This document shows, piece by piece, positions 51,079 through 60,284 of a stretch of DNA of 64,000 bases. Under the pieces are notes generated by a model, which worked only from the letters and a program-made list of their open reading frames with translations, was not told where the DNA came from and did no database searches. A program made the translations under genes and the position numbers. The DNA is from Paractinoplanes deccanensis (GTDB lineage Bacteria; Actinomycetota; Actinomycetes; Mycobacteriales; Micromonosporaceae): NCBI RefSeq assembly GCF_016862115.1, contig NZ_BOMI01000013.1, positions 1 to 64,000 on the forward strand, in the 5' to 3' direction. How positions within the stretch are numbered: the first letter of the stretch is position 1; every line of letters begins with the position of its first letter.

Positions 51079-52212
51079 ATGGAGGCTCTCGGCCGCCCGC
51101 ACGTGGCGGATGGCGCCGTCGCGAGTGCGGTCTTCCTCGCCACCCTGCTCGGCACGGCGGGCGGCGGTCACCCGCACGACGTCCTGTCGGTGCTGCTGGC
51201 CGTCGCGGCGGCCGCGCCGCTGCTGGTGCGCCGCCGCTTGCCGTACACGGTGCTGGTGGTCAGCACGGTCGCCGCCGAGGCGTACATGTTCCGCTACCGC
51301 GGCGACAACGGGATCCTGGCGCTGAGCGCCCCGCTGGTGGCGCTCTACACCGCCGCCGAGCATTCCGACCGGCGCCGGTCGCTGCTGTTCGGCGGCGTGG
51401 TCGTGCTCGCGGTCGGCGCGTTCCACACGTTCGGGGCGCCCCACCGGGTGCTGGGCCCCGAGAACCTGACGCTGGTCGCCCTGGGCGGGCTCGGCGTGGC
51501 GGCCGGGACCGCCGCCCGGCATCGGCGGCTCTACCTGGCCGAGGTGGTGCGCCGGGTGCGGCAGACCGAGCACAGCCGCGACCTGGACGCCCAGCGGCGG
51601 GTCGCCGAGGAGCGGCTGCGGATCGCGCGCGACCTGCACGACAGCGTGGGCCACCAGCTGGCCCTCATCAACGTGCAGGCCGGGGTCGCCGCGCACCTGC
51701 TGGACGGCCCGCAGCCGGAGGTGCGCGAGGCGCTGCGGCACGTGCGCGACGGCAGCCGGGCGGCGCTCGAGGAGCTGCGCGACTCGGTGGGCCTGCTGCG
51801 CCGGCCGGGCGATCCGGCCGCCCCGACGGCGCCGACCGTCGGCCTCGACGGGCTGGACGACCTGCTCGCCTCGTTCCGGCGTGCCGGGTCGCGGGTCGAG
51901 CTGAGCCGGCCCGGTCAGCCACCGGCGCTGTCGCGGCCGGTCGACCTCACCGCCTACCGGGTGATCCAGGAGGCGCTGACGAACGCCTGCAAGCACGCGC
52001 CGGGCGAGCCCGTCCGGGTCACCGTGGCCGCCGAGCGCGGCGACCTGACGCTCACCATCGAGAACGACGGCGCTCCCGTGGCACCGCGCACCGGCCACGG
52101 CATCGTCGGCATGCGCGAGCGGGTCGTCGCCGTCGGCGGGTCGCTGCGGGCCGGGCCGCGGCCGGCGGGCGGCTTCCTGGTGACCGCCACGCTGCCCGGG
52201 GGACCCGCGTGA
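51079..52212 (+). CDS. NarL-type sensor histidine kinase (HisKA_3)
   Basis: A 377-residue kinase with four to six hydrophobic helices in the first 145 residues. The dimerisation domain carries the phospho-acceptor His187 in RIARDLHDSVGHQLAL, the HisKA_3 signature. The ATPase domain shows VIQEALTNACKHAPGEPV and GHGIVGMRERV. It overlaps the response-regulator start by 4 bases. The divergent ABC exporter is the likely target. Confidence 0.93.
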   Translation: MEALGRPHVADGAVASAVFLATLLGTAGGGHPHDVLSVLLAVAAAAPLLVRRRLPYTVLVVSTVAAEAYMFRYRGDNGILALSAPLVALYTAAEHSDRRRSLLFGGVVVLAVGAFHTFGAPHRVLGPENLTLVALGGLGVAAGTAARHRRLYLAEVVRRVRQTEHSRDLDAQRRVAEERLRIARDLHDSVGHQLALINVQAGVAAHLLDGPQPEVREALRHVRDGSRAALEELRDSVGLLRRPGDPAAPTAPTVGLDGLDDLLASFRRAGSRVELSRPGQPPALSRPVDLTAYRVIQEALTNACKHAPGEPVRVTVAAERGDLTLTIENDGAPVAPRTGHGIVGMRERVVAVGGSLRAGPRPAGGFLVTATLPGGPA

Positions 52213-52880
52213 TCCGGGTCGTGGTCGCCGACGACCAGCCCGTCGTGCGGGCCGGGTTCGCCACCCTCGTCCGGTCGGCGCCCGACCTGACGGTGGTCGG
52301 CGAGGCCCGCACCGGCGCCGAGGCCGTCGCCCTGGCCCGCAGCGAGCGCGCCGACGTCGTGCTCATGGACATCCGGATGCCCGAGCTCGACGGCCTCGGC
52401 GCCACCCGCCTGATCACCGGGGACGACGACCTGGCCGGCGTGCGGGTGCTGATCCTGACGACGTTCGAGATCGACGAGTACGTCTTCGCGGCCCTGCGCA
52501 GCGGCGCCAGCGGCTTCCTCGGCAAGAGCGCCGAACCGGAGCAGCTGCTGGACGCGATCCGCGTGGTGCACCGCGGCGACGCGCTGCTCACCCCGGCCGC
52601 GACCCGCAGCCTGATCAGCCGCTTCCTGGCCCGCCCGGAACCGGGCCGCCTCGTCCCGCCGGCCCGGCTCGCTGGCCTGACCGGCCGCGAGCGCGAGGTG
52701 CTGGCCCTGGTCGGCTCTGGCCTGTCCAACGACGAGATCGCCGACCACCTGGTGGTCAGCCCGCACACGGTCAAGACCCACGTCAACCGCACGATGGCCA
52801 AGCTCGGCGCGCACGACCGGGCACAGCTGGTCGTGGTCGCCTACGAGACCGGCCTGATCGTGCCGCCGCCGGCTCGGTGA
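52209..52880 (+). CDS. NarL/LuxR-type response regulator
   Basis: A 223-residue regulator. The receiver has DDQP at residues 9-11, the phosphorylation site D54 in VLMDIRMPELDG and the conserved Lys in GFLGKSAEPEQ. The C-terminal LuxR-type helix-turn-helix reads LTGREREVLALVGSGLS and SPHTVKTHVNRTMAKL. The GTG start overlaps the kinase stop by 4 bases. It is the cognate partner of the upstream kinase. Confidence 0.93.
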   Translation: MIRVVVADDQPVVRAGFATLVRSAPDLTVVGEARTGAEAVALARSERADVVLMDIRMPELDGLGATRLITGDDDLAGVRVLILTTFEIDEYVFAALRSGASGFLGKSAEPEQLLDAIRVVHRGDALLTPAATRSLISRFLARPEPGRLVPPARLAGLTGREREVLALVGSGLSNDEIADHLVVSPHTVKTHVNRTMAKLGAHDRAQLVVVAYETGLIVPPPAR

Positions 52881-52976
52881 GCTGATCGGGTGGCGAAGCC
52901 CGGCCGGTCGGTGGGCACCCGCCGGCCTCCGCTGCCGCGGGAGGACGACGCAAGCCTGACGCGTATCCTGCTTTGC

Positions 52977-54632
52977 ATGGACGAAGACCTGTTCGAGTCC
53001 GAGGCAGGCTTCGCGGGGTTGGGGCTCCGGCCGGAGCTGCTGCGCGCGCTCGCCGCCCTCGGCTACGAGGAACCCACACCGATCCAGCGGGGCGCCATCC
53101 CGCCGCTGCTCGACGGCGCCGACCTGGTCGGGCAGGCGGCCACCGGCACGGGCAAGACGGCCGCCTTCGCGCTGCCCATGCTCCAGATGCTGAGCGGCTC
53201 GGCGCGGGACGCCGTCGCCGAGGGGCCCCGGGCGCTGGCGCTCGTGCCCACCCGGGAGCTCGCCGAGCAGGTCTCCCAGGCGGTCCACCGCTACGGGCGC
53301 GAGCTGGGCGTGCGGGTGCTGCCGGTCTACGGCGGCCAGCCGATCGGGCGGCAGCTGCAGGCCCTGCGGCGCGGCGTCGACGTGGTGGTCGGCACCCCGG
53401 GCCGGGTCCTCGACCACATCAACCGCGAGACGCTGCACCTCGGCGACGTCGGCATGGTGGTGCTCGACGAGGCCGACGAGATGCTCGACATGGGCTTCGC
53501 CGAGGACCTCGAGGCGATCCTGGCGGAGACCCCCACCGAGCGGCAGACGGTGCTCTTCTCGGCGACCATGCCGCCGCGCATCGACGGCATCGCCCGGCGC
53601 CACCTGCGCGACCCGGTCCGGGTCCGGATGGGCCGCGAGGACGCCGCCCCCGGAGAGCTGCCGCTGGTGCGCCAGAGCGCGTACATCGTGGCCCGGCCGC
53701 ACAAGGCCGCCGCGCTGGGCCGCATCCTCGACGTCGAGGCGCCGGCCGCGGCGATCGTCTTCTGCCGCACGCGCGAGGAGGTCGACCAGGTCACCGAGAC
53801 GCTGAACGGGCGCGGCTACCGGGCCGAGGCGCTGCACGGCGGCATGAGCCAGGACCAGCGCGACCGGGTCATGGGCCGGCTGCGCGCCGGCAGCACCGAG
53901 CTGCTGGTCGCCACCGACGTGGCCGCCCGCGGGCTCGACGTCGAGCAGCTCACCCACGTGATCAACTTCAACGTGCCGGCGGCCCCCGAGGCCTACGTGC
54001 ACCGCATCGGCCGGGTCGGCCGCGCCGGGCGCGAGGGCGTCGCGATCAGCCTCGCCGAGCCGCGCGAGCAGCGCATGCTCAAGGCGATCGAGAGGTTGAC
54101 CGGGCGGCGGATCCCGCTCGAGAAGCTGCCCACGGTGACCGACCTGCGGGCCCGGCGGCTCGAGCTGACCCGCTCGGCGCTGCAGGCCGGCCTCGACGAC
54201 GCCGACGGCCTCGACCGCTTCCGCGTGGTGGTCGACTCGCTGACCGGCGACTACGACCTCGAGACCATCGCGCTCGCCGCGGTGAAGCTGCTGCACGAGG
54301 CGGCGGGCGGCGACGTGGACGAGGAGGAGATCCCGTCCCCGGCGCCGGCGCGGCGCGACCCGCAGACCCGCATGCGGCCCGCCGACAGCGGCGTGGCCCG
54401 GCTCTTCGTCGGCATCGGCCGGCGCGCCGGGCTGCGGCCGCAGGACCTGGTCGGCGCGATCGCCGGCGAGTCCGGGCTGCCGTCGCGCGACATCGGCGCC
54501 ATCCAGATCACCGACCGGTTCTCGCTGGTCGAGGTGCCCGAGCAGGCCGCCGACATGGTGATCAAGGCGCTGTCGCGCGCCACCATCCGGGGCCGCCGCC
54601 CGACGGTGCGCCGGGAGCGCTTCACCCGCTGA
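52977..54632 (+). CDS. deaD: DEAD-box ATP-dependent RNA helicase, DeaD/CsdA type
   Basis: A 551-residue helicase. The Q motif is near residue 30 (YEEPTPIQRGAIP), motif I is ATGTGKTAAF, motif II DEAD appears in VVLDEADEML, motif III SAT in LFSATMPPR and motif VI in HRIGRVGRAGR. The C-terminal 75 residues form a DbpA-like RNA-binding domain (VARLFVGIGRRAGLRPQDLVGAI), which points to ribosome assembly or cold-shock RNA remodelling. The ATG at 52977 starts just before the conserved N-terminus; an upstream GTG frame would add a basic extension of low plausibility. Confidence 0.93.
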   Translation: MDEDLFESEAGFAGLGLRPELLRALAALGYEEPTPIQRGAIPPLLDGADLVGQAATGTGKTAAFALPMLQMLSGSARDAVAEGPRALALVPTRELAEQVSQAVHRYGRELGVRVLPVYGGQPIGRQLQALRRGVDVVVGTPGRVLDHINRETLHLGDVGMVVLDEADEMLDMGFAEDLEAILAETPTERQTVLFSATMPPRIDGIARRHLRDPVRVRMGREDAAPGELPLVRQSAYIVARPHKAAALGRILDVEAPAAAIVFCRTREEVDQVTETLNGRGYRAEALHGGMSQDQRDRVMGRLRAGSTELLVATDVAARGLDVEQLTHVINFNVPAAPEAYVHRIGRVGRAGREGVAISLAEPREQRMLKAIERLTGRRIPLEKLPTVTDLRARRLELTRSALQAGLDDADGLDRFRVVVDSLTGDYDLETIALAAVKLLHEAAGGDVDEEEIPSPAPARRDPQTRMRPADSGVARLFVGIGRRAGLRPQDLVGAIAGESGLPSRDIGAIQITDRFSLVEVPEQAADMVIKALSRATIRGRRPTVRRERFTR

Positions 54633-54650
54633 CCGGAGGACGACCAGGGG

Positions 54651-55589
54651 ATGACCGCGACACAGGACGACGTGCTCGGCTACTTCGACACGCTGTCGAA
54701 CTGGGGACGGTGGGGCGCCGACGACGAGCTCGGCACCCTCAACCACATCACCGACGACGTCCGGCTGGCGGCGGCGCGGGCCGTGCGCCATGGCCGGAGC
54801 GTGTCGTGCGCGTGGGAGATCGCCGCACCGGACGAGATGGAACGGTCGACGACGGTGTGCCCGCACGCCGTCGAGATGCCGGGCGCCGAGGCCATGCCGC
54901 CGGCCTTCCACGCCGACCGGCGCTGGGGCTTCTCGTCCGAGCGGCTCGGCCTGTCCTTCCACGGCAACACGATCACCCACCTCGACTCGCCGTGCCACAT
55001 CCTCTGGGACGGCGCGATGTACAACGGGCGGCCGCACACCTCGGTGGACGCCACGACGGGATCGGCGTGGGCGGCCGTGACGGCGGCGGCGAACGGCATC
55101 GTCACGCGCGGCGTCCTGCTGGACATCGCGGCGGTCCGCGACGTGCCGTGGCTCGCACCGGGGCAGGGCGTGCTTCCCGAAGATCTCGAAGAAGCCGAGC
55201 GCCGCCAGGGCGTGCGGGTGCGGCCCGGCGACGCGGTGCTGCTGCGGACCGGCCACGGCCGCTTCCGGCACGAGTCCGGCCCCGCGGGCGGCGTCACGCA
55301 GGCCGGGTGGCACGCCTCCTGCCTGCCGTGGCTGCACGAGCGGCGGGTCGCGCTGATCGGCGCGGACACGCCGCAGGACGTGCAACCCTCGGGGTACCCG
55401 GACGTGCTCATGCCGGTGCACGCCGTCGCGCTGGTGGCGATGGGCCTGTGGATGGTCGACAACTGCGACCTGGAGGCGTGCGCGGCCACGGCCGCCTCGC
55501 TCGGGCAGTGGGAGTTCCAGCTGGCGGTCGCGCCGGTTCGCTTCGCCGGCACGTCCGGCAGCCCGGTCAACCCGATCGCCACGTTCTGA
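54651..55589 (+). CDS. Cyclase-family metal-dependent hydrolase
   Basis: A 312-residue member of the cyclase family (PF04199), which includes kynurenine formamidases and related amide or lactone hydrolases. The metal-binding motif appears as FHGNTITHLDSPCH near residue 105, a variant of the HxGTHxDxPxH pattern. The longer form with DDELGTLNHIT near the start is typical of the larger cyclase subfamily. It starts 18 bases after the helicase gene with GGAGG upstream, so it may be co-transcribed by readthrough. Substrate unknown. Confidence 0.85.
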   Translation: MTATQDDVLGYFDTLSNWGRWGADDELGTLNHITDDVRLAAARAVRHGRSVSCAWEIAAPDEMERSTTVCPHAVEMPGAEAMPPAFHADRRWGFSSERLGLSFHGNTITHLDSPCHILWDGAMYNGRPHTSVDATTGSAWAAVTAAANGIVTRGVLLDIAAVRDVPWLAPGQGVLPEDLEEAERRQGVRVRPGDAVLLRTGHGRFRHESGPAGGVTQAGWHASCLPWLHERRVALIGADTPQDVQPSGYPDVLMPVHAVALVAMGLWMVDNCDLEACAATAASLGQWEFQLAVAPVRFAGTSGSPVNPIATF

Positions 55590-55630
55590 CCGCGGGCCGC
55601 GCTCTGCCCTCGGCCTCTCCCCGGGCCGGG

Positions 55631-56851
55631 TCAGGGCTCCTGCGGCGGGTGTGAGGCCGGGCCGCGCTCCTGTGCCCGGCCGGGTTCTTGTGCCGGGGCG
55701 GGCTCCTGTGTTGAGGCGGTGGCTGGGGCGGGCTCCTGGGGTGGGGCGGTGGCCGGGGCGGGCTCCGGTGGCGGGAGCCGGGACGGGACGGTGGCTCGGC
55801 CGTGGGCTATGACGATCGGGGGCGGGCGGCGGCGCGGGCGGATGCGGCGGATCAGCGACCAGGTGACCAGCAGCGCGAGGGCGAGGACGCCGGTCGCGGC
55901 GAGCACGGCGGTCAGCCGGCGCCGGGGCTCGGCGGCCGCGGCGGCTGCGTCCGGATCGGGCAGCCGCACGTCCGCGGCGAGGGTCAGGTCGGGCGTTCGT
56001 ACCCGCAGCGGCACTGCCTGCTGACGGCGGGCCGGCGTGGGGAACCGGACCAGGTGGCGCCCGTTCAGCGTGGTCTGGATCTGGTCGAGGGCCGGCACCA
56101 CCACCGGGTGCCCGGCGGGAGCGAAGAAGCCCCCGGTCGGCTCGGTGGCGGCCGTCCAGTACGGACTGGTGCCGGCCGTCGTGGCCACGACCAGGATCAT
56201 CCCGGCGGCCCGGAACCGCTCCGCCACCGCGGCCGCGGCAGGCCCGCCCGCGTCGGCCGCGCCGGTGTAGACCACGGTCAGCTTCCGGCCCGCCGGCACG
56301 TCCGGATATTGGCCGGCCGCCAGGGTCAGCGCCGCCGCGGTGTCCCGGCCGCCGCGGGCGCGCACCTTGCCGAGGGCGGCCACCACCCCGGCCGGGCTCC
56401 GCTGCTGCGCCGCGATCACCCCGGCCGGCGCGGCGTCGCCGATCACCGTCGCCCGGGTGCCCATCGGCGCCTCGAGGATGAACCGGGCGCCGGCGCTGAG
56501 CCAGGCCGGCATCGTGGCCGGATCGGCCGCGGACGTGTCCACCACGATCGTCACGGCGAGCCCGGCGGACATGAGCGGCACCAGCTCGGCGGGGCGCCGG
56601 ACCCCGTCGACGACCACCTCGGCCGTGCGAGGGCCGGGGCGCGTGCTCGCGGTCAGGTCGACCACGGCCGACGTCTGCCGATCGCCGGGGAAGACGGCCT
56701 TCACCGGCAGCGGCACGGTGGCCGCCGCGGCGGGCTGCGCGCCGGCCACGATCGCCGCACCGGCCAGCACCGGCGCCCACCACCGGCGCCCACGCCCGCA
56801 CCCCGGCGCGGGGCGGTCAGGCGGCTTCGGCGAAGGCGATGACGTTGTCAC
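55631..56851 (-). CDS. Exported VWA-like membrane-anchored protein with proline-rich tail
   Basis: A 406-residue protein. After a signal-like hydrophobic segment (about residues 25-43) the exported part has VWA-like features: VTIVVDTSAADPATMPAWL, then GGRDTAAALTLAAG and LTVVYTGAADAGG. A single transmembrane helix (about 318-338, LTAVLAATGVLALALLVTW) is followed by an arginine cluster and a cytoplasmic tail of repeated EPAPATAPPQ-type units. The N-terminal 35 bases overlap the sortase gene. No LPxTG motif is present. It may act as a surface adhesion or assembly factor together with the sortase, but the role is unproven. Confidence 0.65.
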   Translation of the reverse strand: MTTSSPSPKPPDRPAPGCGRGRRWWAPVLAGAAIVAGAQPAAAATVPLPVKAVFPGDRQTSAVVDLTASTRPGPRTAEVVVDGVRRPAELVPLMSAGLAVTIVVDTSAADPATMPAWLSAGARFILEAPMGTRATVIGDAAPAGVIAAQQRSPAGVVAALGKVRARGGRDTAAALTLAAGQYPDVPAGRKLTVVYTGAADAGGPAAAAVAERFRAAGMILVVATTAGTSPYWTAATEPTGGFFAPAGHPVVVPALDQIQTTLNGRHLVRFPTPARRQQAVPLRVRTPDLTLAADVRLPDPDAAAAAAEPRRRLTAVLAATGVLALALLVTWSLIRRIRPRRRPPPIVIAHGRATVPSRLPPPEPAPATAPPQEPAPATASTQEPAPAQEPGRAQERGPASHPPQEP

Positions 56852-57428
56852 GGTAGCTTCCGCTGCTGTGGTCGAAGCTGCCGCCGCAGGTCACCAGGCG
56901 GAGCGTCGGGTCGAGGCTGGGCCCGTACACGAGGTCGGTCGGGAAACGGGTCTTGGCCACCCGGGACACCTCGGTGATGCGGAACCGGGCGGTGCTGCCG
57001 TCGGCGCGGTCGACCTCGGCCAGCGTGCCCGGCCTCACCCGGTAAAGGTCGACGAAGACGCCCGGGCCGCGCTTCGAGTCGACGTGGCCGAGGATCACCG
57101 CGGGGCCCGGCTGACCGGGGCGCGGCCCGCCGTCGTACCAGCCGGGGACGGACGCGTCGCCGGGCACCTCGATCGAGCCGTCCGGCCGGAGGCCCAGGTC
57201 GATCAGCCGGCTGTCCACGCGCAGCGCCGGGATGCGCAGCCGCACCGGCAGTGCCACCGACGGATAGCTGCTGCTGGAGACGAAGGAGTCGGCCGGCGCG
57301 GGCGACGCCGCGGGCGGCACCACGCTCGGGGTGGGCGGGCCGGCGGCACCCTCCGGCCGGCCGGAGGGTGCCGCCAGCACCAGGGCCAGCGCGACGGCCA
57401 GGCCGGTGATGCGGGCGTACACGGGCAT
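56817..57428 (-). CDS. Class F sortase
   Basis: A 203-residue sortase, a membrane cysteine transpeptidase that attaches proteins to the cell wall. An N-terminal signal anchor is followed by the sortase barrel: LRIPALRVDSRLIDLGLRPD, the catalytic His in ILGHVDSKRG, the catalytic Cys in LVTCGGSF and a downstream Arg in GSYRDNVIAFA. The small size and the GHVDS pattern fit the actinobacterial class F. The gene sits 1 base after the duplicated exported protein gene and overlaps the VWA-like gene. A dedicated LPxTG substrate is not visible nearby. Confidence 0.9.
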   Translation of the reverse strand: MPVYARITGLAVALALVLAAPSGRPEGAAGPPTPSVVPPAASPAPADSFVSSSSYPSVALPVRLRIPALRVDSRLIDLGLRPDGSIEVPGDASVPGWYDGGPRPGQPGPAVILGHVDSKRGPGVFVDLYRVRPGTLAEVDRADGSTARFRITEVSRVAKTRFPTDLVYGPSLDPTLRLVTCGGSFDHSSGSYRDNVIAFAEAA

Positions 57429-57429
57429 C

Positions 57430-58698
57430 TCAGCGATGCCCCACCACGTCGGCCAGACCACCGTGGCCGGTCTGCGCCGCGCCCTTGGGCAGCCGGGCGG
57501 CCACCGAGGCCCCGAACGCGTCGGCCAGGGTGCGTGCCAGCGAGGACATGTGGTCGTACGTCCGGTAGGCGATCTCGTGGGCCTCGGGGTAGTCGCGGGC
57601 CGCGTAGGCGTCGGCGTGCTGGAGCAGCATGTGGTCGTGCTCGACCAGGGCGGCCCGCAGCGCGGCCGGCGTGGCCCGCCCGTTCGTCGCGCCCGCCAGG
57701 AAGACCGCCATGTCCTGGTGGAACTTGTCGAGCCGGGCCCGGGCCTCCCGCTGTCTGGCCGGGTCGCGCGCCGCGCCGGCCGCCGAATAGGACACCAGCG
57801 CCGTCACGTGCGTGCCCCACAGCTGCTGGAAACGCCGTGCCGCCGCCGAGCCGAACAGCGTGTCCATCGCCGCCGCGAGATCGCTGGTGTTCGCGTTCAG
57901 CATGCGGGCCGAGGCGGTGAAGTCGGCGGTGCGGGTGACCGCGGCCCGGGTGGCGTCGCCGATCAGCACCGCGTGCTCGGCGAGCAGCTTGCCGAGCTGC
58001 GAGCGCAACCGCCAGACCGGCTCGCTCAGCACCCCGGAGTCGGACGGCGGCAGCAGCGCCTTGGCCAGGCCCAGGCCCAGGTCGTACGTGTGCTGGAAGC
58101 CCTGCCGGAACTGCTCGTCGGAGCGCGTGTAGTCGCCGGCCGCGTAGGCGTCGGCCTGCCCGGTCAGGTGCTGCACGTGCAGCACGACCAGGCTCCGCGC
58201 GGTGGCCGGCGGCAGCCGCCCCTGCGACCCGGCGGCGAAGAACTCGGCCAGGTCGATCTCGTAGCCGGCGAGCTCGTCGCGGGCCTCCTCGCGGGCGGCG
58301 TCGTCGTGGTTGGCCAGGGCGCCGGCGTACGCGAAGAGCGCCACGATGTGCTGCGACCACAGCGGCTCGAACTTCTCCGCGGTGGCCGTGCCGAACAGGC
58401 GCCCGACCAGCGCGGTCATGTCGGTCGTGTTCTGGCCGAGCGAGGCGTTGGCGGCCTGCGCGAAGTCGTCGTCGCCGCGGACCCGGCTGCGCATCATGTT
58501 GGCGGCCAGCACCGAGTGTTGCCCGAGCAGCGCCTCGAACCGCACCGCCAGGTCGGCCGGGGCGCCGGCGGGCGCGGCGGCAGTGTGCGCGAAGGGATGT
58601 GCCGGTGCGGGCGCCGGCTCCTGCCGCAGGGCGGCCACGCCGGTCGCCGTCGCGGTCAGCACGGCGACCGCCCCGATCCGGTATCCGATCGTCCGCAT
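57430..58698 (-). CDS. Exported protein with internal duplication, unknown function
   Basis: A 422-residue protein with a signal peptide or anchor at residues 1-24. Two copies of a helical domain of about 150 residues follow. They share landmarks: GQHSVLAANMMRSRV and AEHAVLIGDATRAAV, LWSQHIVALFAYAGA and LWGTHVTALVSYSAA, QADAYAAGDY and HADAYAARDY. Conserved histidines and acidic residues in each copy could bind a metal. I do not recognise a characterised family. It heads a leftward envelope group with a sortase and a VWA-like protein. Confidence 0.7.
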   Translation of the reverse strand: MRTIGYRIGAVAVLTATATGVAALRQEPAPAPAHPFAHTAAAPAGAPADLAVRFEALLGQHSVLAANMMRSRVRGDDDFAQAANASLGQNTTDMTALVGRLFGTATAEKFEPLWSQHIVALFAYAGALANHDDAAREEARDELAGYEIDLAEFFAAGSQGRLPPATARSLVVLHVQHLTGQADAYAAGDYTRSDEQFRQGFQHTYDLGLGLAKALLPPSDSGVLSEPVWRLRSQLGKLLAEHAVLIGDATRAAVTRTADFTASARMLNANTSDLAAAMDTLFGSAAARRFQQLWGTHVTALVSYSAAGAARDPARQREARARLDKFHQDMAVFLAGATNGRATPAALRAALVEHDHMLLQHADAYAARDYPEAHEIAYRTYDHMSSLARTLADAFGASVAARLPKGAAQTGHGGLADVVGHR

Positions 58699-58902
58699 GC
58701 CCCTCGCCCCGTTGGTCGTCGTTCGCCGGTGACGTGTCGCTTCGCGACGCTACGCCCGGTATCGACGCCGGTCGAGTCCGCCGGACGGTCAGGCATGCGA
58801 CCTTACGGTCCGATGGCGATCGGCGTCGGTTGATGAATCGTCCGGCGGTGTGCAGTACGGTCGAGGGTGCAGGGGGCCGGCGCGAACGGTCTTGGGGGGC
58901 CG

Positions 58903-60276
58903 ATGACAGCGGCAGGCGACCTGATCGCCGAGCGCTACCGGGTGGGACGACCCCTGGTGGCGGGGCGGTTGGGGCACATCTGGCTGGGCACCGACGAGCG
59001 GTCCGGCCGCGAGGTCGTCCTGAAGAGATCCGACCTGCCCGACACGCTCACGCCCCGCGAGCGCGACGTGGTCCGGGTGTGGATGCCCCGCGAGGCGCGG
59101 GCCTTCGCGCGCATCCGGCACCCCAACGTGATCCGCACCCTCGACGTGCTGCTCGACGGCGACGCCTCGTGGATCGTCATGGAGTACGTGCCGTCCCGCT
59201 CGCTGCTCGACGTGGTCCGCGAGGACGGCGCGCTGCCGCCCGGCCGGGTGGCGGAGATCGGCCTCGACCTGCTGGCCGCCCTGACCGCGGCCTGGGAGGC
59301 CGACGTGCTGCACCTGGACGTCAAGCCGTCCAACGTGCTGATCGCCGACGACGGCCGGGTGGTGCTCACCGACTTCGGCCCGGCGGGCACCCGGGCCGGG
59401 GTGGCCGCGATGGCCGAGGCGGGGATCATCTTCGGCACCCCGCACTACGTCGCCCCCGAGCGCCTCTTCGGCGGCGCGTCGGACGAGCGCTCCGACCTGT
59501 GGTCGCTGGGCGCGACGCTCTATCACCTGGTCGAGGGCCGCCCGCCGTACCACCAGCCGGCCGCCGGCGAGGACGGCCCCGACCCGCCGTACCTGGCCGG
59601 GCCGCTCACCCCCGTGCTGCTCGGCCTGCTGCGCCGCAACCCGGCCGAGCGGATGACGGCGGCCCAGGTGCGCTCCCGGCTGCGCCGCACAGCCCCGTCC
59701 GCCCGCCGAGCCACCGCCCTGCGAGCCGCCGCGGCGGTGGCGGTCGCGGCCGCGGTGGTCGCGGTCGGCGGCTCGGCCTTCGACGCCGAGCGCGGCGTCC
59801 CGAGCTCCGCCGCGGCCCCGTCCCCGGCGGCGTCACCGTCCGCCTCCCTCCCGAGCGGCTACGGCTGGTGGACCGACCCCGGCGCCTTCCGCGTGGCGGC
59901 CCCGAACGGCTGGCGCCCCACCCGCACGGACGACGGCCTCACGCTCACCGCCCCCGGCGGCCGGCCCACGCTGACCGTGATGAGGTGGAACGCCACCGGC
60001 CCGCTCGTGCCCGCCCTGGTCACCGCGGAGCAGCAGGCCCGCCTGCCCGGCTACCGCCGCATCCACATCGTCCCGGCCACGGACCCGCCCGGCGCGGTCT
60101 GGGAATACACGTTCCAGGACCCGGTCACCGGCCCCATGCGAGCCCTCCGCCAGATCGTGACCCTCGGCGACCGCTCCTACCAGCTCGACTGGCGAGCCCC
60201 CGCCGCCGGCTGGGCCTCCGCCCTGCCCACCCTGCTGACCGTGCTCGCCACGCTGGGCCCCGATCCCGCCGACTGA
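58903..60276 (+). CDS. Membrane serine/threonine protein kinase with extracytoplasmic domain, non-RD type
   Basis: A 457-residue Hanks-type kinase. ATP-binding Lys41 is in EVVLKRSD, the catalytic Asp139 in LHLDVKPSN and the DFG Asp157 in LTDFGPAG. The residue before Asp139 is Leu where most bacterial kinases have Arg, so it is a non-RD kinase, often less dependent on activation-loop phosphorylation. The glycine loop is degenerate. A transmembrane helix at about residues 277-297 leads to an external domain of about 150 residues with no PASTA repeats. ATG at 58903 is chosen after a G-rich run; GTG at 58867 is an alternative. It is divergent from the envelope group. Confidence 0.87.
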   Translation: MTAAGDLIAERYRVGRPLVAGRLGHIWLGTDERSGREVVLKRSDLPDTLTPRERDVVRVWMPREARAFARIRHPNVIRTLDVLLDGDASWIVMEYVPSRSLLDVVREDGALPPGRVAEIGLDLLAALTAAWEADVLHLDVKPSNVLIADDGRVVLTDFGPAGTRAGVAAMAEAGIIFGTPHYVAPERLFGGASDERSDLWSLGATLYHLVEGRPPYHQPAAGEDGPDPPYLAGPLTPVLLGLLRRNPAERMTAAQVRSRLRRTAPSARRATALRAAAAVAVAAAVVAVGGSAFDAERGVPSSAAAPSPAASPSASLPSGYGWWTDPGAFRVAAPNGWRPTRTDDGLTLTAPGGRPTLTVMRWNATGPLVPALVTAEQQARLPGYRRIHIVPATDPPGAVWEYTFQDPVTGPMRALRQIVTLGDRSYQLDWRAPAAGWASALPTLLTVLATLGPDPAD

Positions 60277-60284
60277 GCCGGCCC

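Noticed and set aside
51954-56801. A 1615-codon open frame on the minus strand across the kinase, helicase and cyclase genes
   Set aside because: It is antisense to well-supported genes with recognisable domains, and its product is low-complexity Arg/Gly/Ala sequence, as expected from the reverse frame of high-GC coding DNA.
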